Positions 22,515 through 23,099 of a stretch of DNA of 23,099 nt are shown piece after piece. Positions within the stretch are counted from its first letter, which is position 1, and each line of letters starts with the position of its first letter. The translations under genes were made by a program, and so were the position numbers. The notes under the pieces were generated by a model. It saw only the letters and a program-made list of their open reading frames with translations. It ran no database searches and was not told the DNA's origin. Source of the stretch: a virus; the IMG/VR virus record IMGVR_UViG_3300020457_000106, positions 1-23,099 of that record. One strand, 5' to 3'.

Positions 22515-22522
22515 TATAAATA
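22515..22522 (+). promoter_or_regulatory. T4-consensus late promoter (TATAAATA)
   Basis: Exact T4 late octamer followed by C, just after a terminator. The predicted start near 22528 gives a leader of about 79 nt. It contains a weak stem CGGTC (22536-22540)/GACCG (22555-22559) and the SD GAGGAG before the ATG at 22607. Confidence 0.8.
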
Positions 22523-22606
22523 CTATTACTGCTGTCGGTCGGCAACGATAAAGAGACCGTGTATGGCGTTTGCTGTACTAACATAATTATAGAGAGGAGC
22601 CAACAT

Positions 22607-23099
22607 ATGGCCATTGGTCGTATATCTGGGTCGGTCCTAAAGTCTAACTTGACTAGAAGTGGAGTCGACCTTGCGTTTGAAACAAACCTATTATACCTTG
22701 ATGTAACTAACTCACGAGTAGGTATTGGCACCTCGGAACCAGCAACAACATTTCACGTAAACGGAACAATTAGAGGATCAAGCATTAATGTTAATAATGC
22801 TTACACTCTTCCTACATCTGATGGTACAGCAGGACAGCAACTCACAACCGACGGAGCCGGAACTGTTACATGGGCAGACAAAGATGGATCATCAAATATT
22901 TCTTTTTCAGGTACAACAATGGCATCAGATGGAGCACTCACTCTAGATGCAACAACAGACATTACACTAGACGCCGGCGGTGCAGATATATTATTAAAAG
23001 ATGATGGTACAGCATTTGGTGGTTTCTCAAACTCAAGCACAGACCTTGTAATCAAAGCAGGTACTACACCAACAACAGTTTTAACATTATCAAGCAGTG
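22607..23099 (+). CDS. Fiber protein of MAIxRIxG family, 3' truncated by window
   Basis: The frame is open from the ATG at 22607 to the window end (164 codons and one base). It starts MAIGRISGSVLKSNLTRSG and continues with DLAFETNLLYLDV and RVGIGTSEPATTFHVNGT, the anchor block also seen in the 1221-aa and 843-aa proteins. It then has YTLPTSDGTAGQQLTTDGAG, TVTWAD, ASDGALTLDATTDITLDAGG and ADILLKDDG, typical of phage tail fiber shafts. The SD GAGGAG lies about 7-8 nt from the ATG, with its own T4-consensus late promoter. The C-terminal part, which would show receptor-binding modules, is beyond the window. Confidence 0.85.
   Translation, partial: MAIGRISGSVLKSNLTRSGVDLAFETNLLYLDVTNSRVGIGTSEPATTFHVNGTIRGSSINVNNAYTLPTSDGTAGQQLTTDGAGTVTWADKDGSSNISFSGTTMASDGALTLDATTDITLDAGGADILLKDDGTAFGGFSNSSTDLVIKAGTTPTTVLTLSSS

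Noticed and set aside
1-23099. tRNA genes, CRISPR arrays, insertion sequences, integrase or attachment sites
   Set aside because: Looked for cloverleaf-like sequences, regular spaced repeats and transposase-like proteins and saw none. This was by eye, so short or degenerate ones could be missed.

Overview
This window looks like part of the late structural region of a T4-like (Straboviridae/Kyanoviridae-type) marine myovirus. The sequence is AT-rich. The order portal (gp20), prohead core, prohead protease (gp21), scaffold (gp22), major capsid protein (gp23) is the classic T4 head block. The long run of 'MAIxRIxG' and 'NLTVxGTxTT' fiber-type proteins, a radical SAM gene and an SGNH-like gene inside the structural block resemble marine T4-like phages of low-GC hosts (SAR11/Pelagibacter pelagiphages or picocyanobacterial phages). 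I infer a pelagiphage-like genome, but the host cannot be fixed from this window.

Layout. Positions 1-894 hold the 3' end of a glycine-rich tail or tape-measure-like gene that runs off the left edge. Positions 901-7479 hold the head module: gp20 portal, a 78-aa unknown, a GT42/DUF115-like sugar-transferase-type protein, a greatly enlarged gp67-like acidic core protein, gp21, gp22 and gp23. Positions 7511-8838 hold small accessory genes between rho-independent terminators: a 36-aa membrane peptide, an SGNH-hydrolase-like protein and a 77-aa two-helix membrane protein. A radical SAM/SPASM gene lies on the minus strand at 8844-9839. From 9972 to the right edge is a tail-fiber/virion-decoration cluster. 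It includes a 1221-aa protein with four PKD-like repeats, an 843-aa fiber with five internal repeats, a 337-aa fiber and the start of another fiber. Two more minus-strand islands interrupt it: a fiber-like gene (12057-12977) and a pair of unknown genes (17731-18631).

Regulation read from sequence. Fourteen intergenic copies of a T4-type late-promoter motif (core TAAATA, usually followed by T or C; two are the exact T4 octamer TATAAATA) lie upstream of genes on both strands. They fall into two classes. In one, the motif ends only 5-10 nt before an ATG that has no usable Shine-Dalgarno (SD) sequence. If initiation follows the T4 rule, about 6 nt after the last A, these mRNAs would be leaderless or nearly so. 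In the other, the motif lies about 40-85 nt upstream of a strong SD, and nearly all of these leaders contain palindromes or hairpins. Four of the six terminators share the same GGGCG/CGCCC stem.

How it works together. The head genes build and mature the prohead: gp67-like plus gp22 form the core, gp21 cleaves, gp23 forms the shell and gp20 the portal. The right half encodes a set of adsorption and decoration proteins built by reshuffling a few shared modules. The sugar-transferase-like, SGNH-like and radical SAM genes are candidates for modifying virion or host molecules late in infection.
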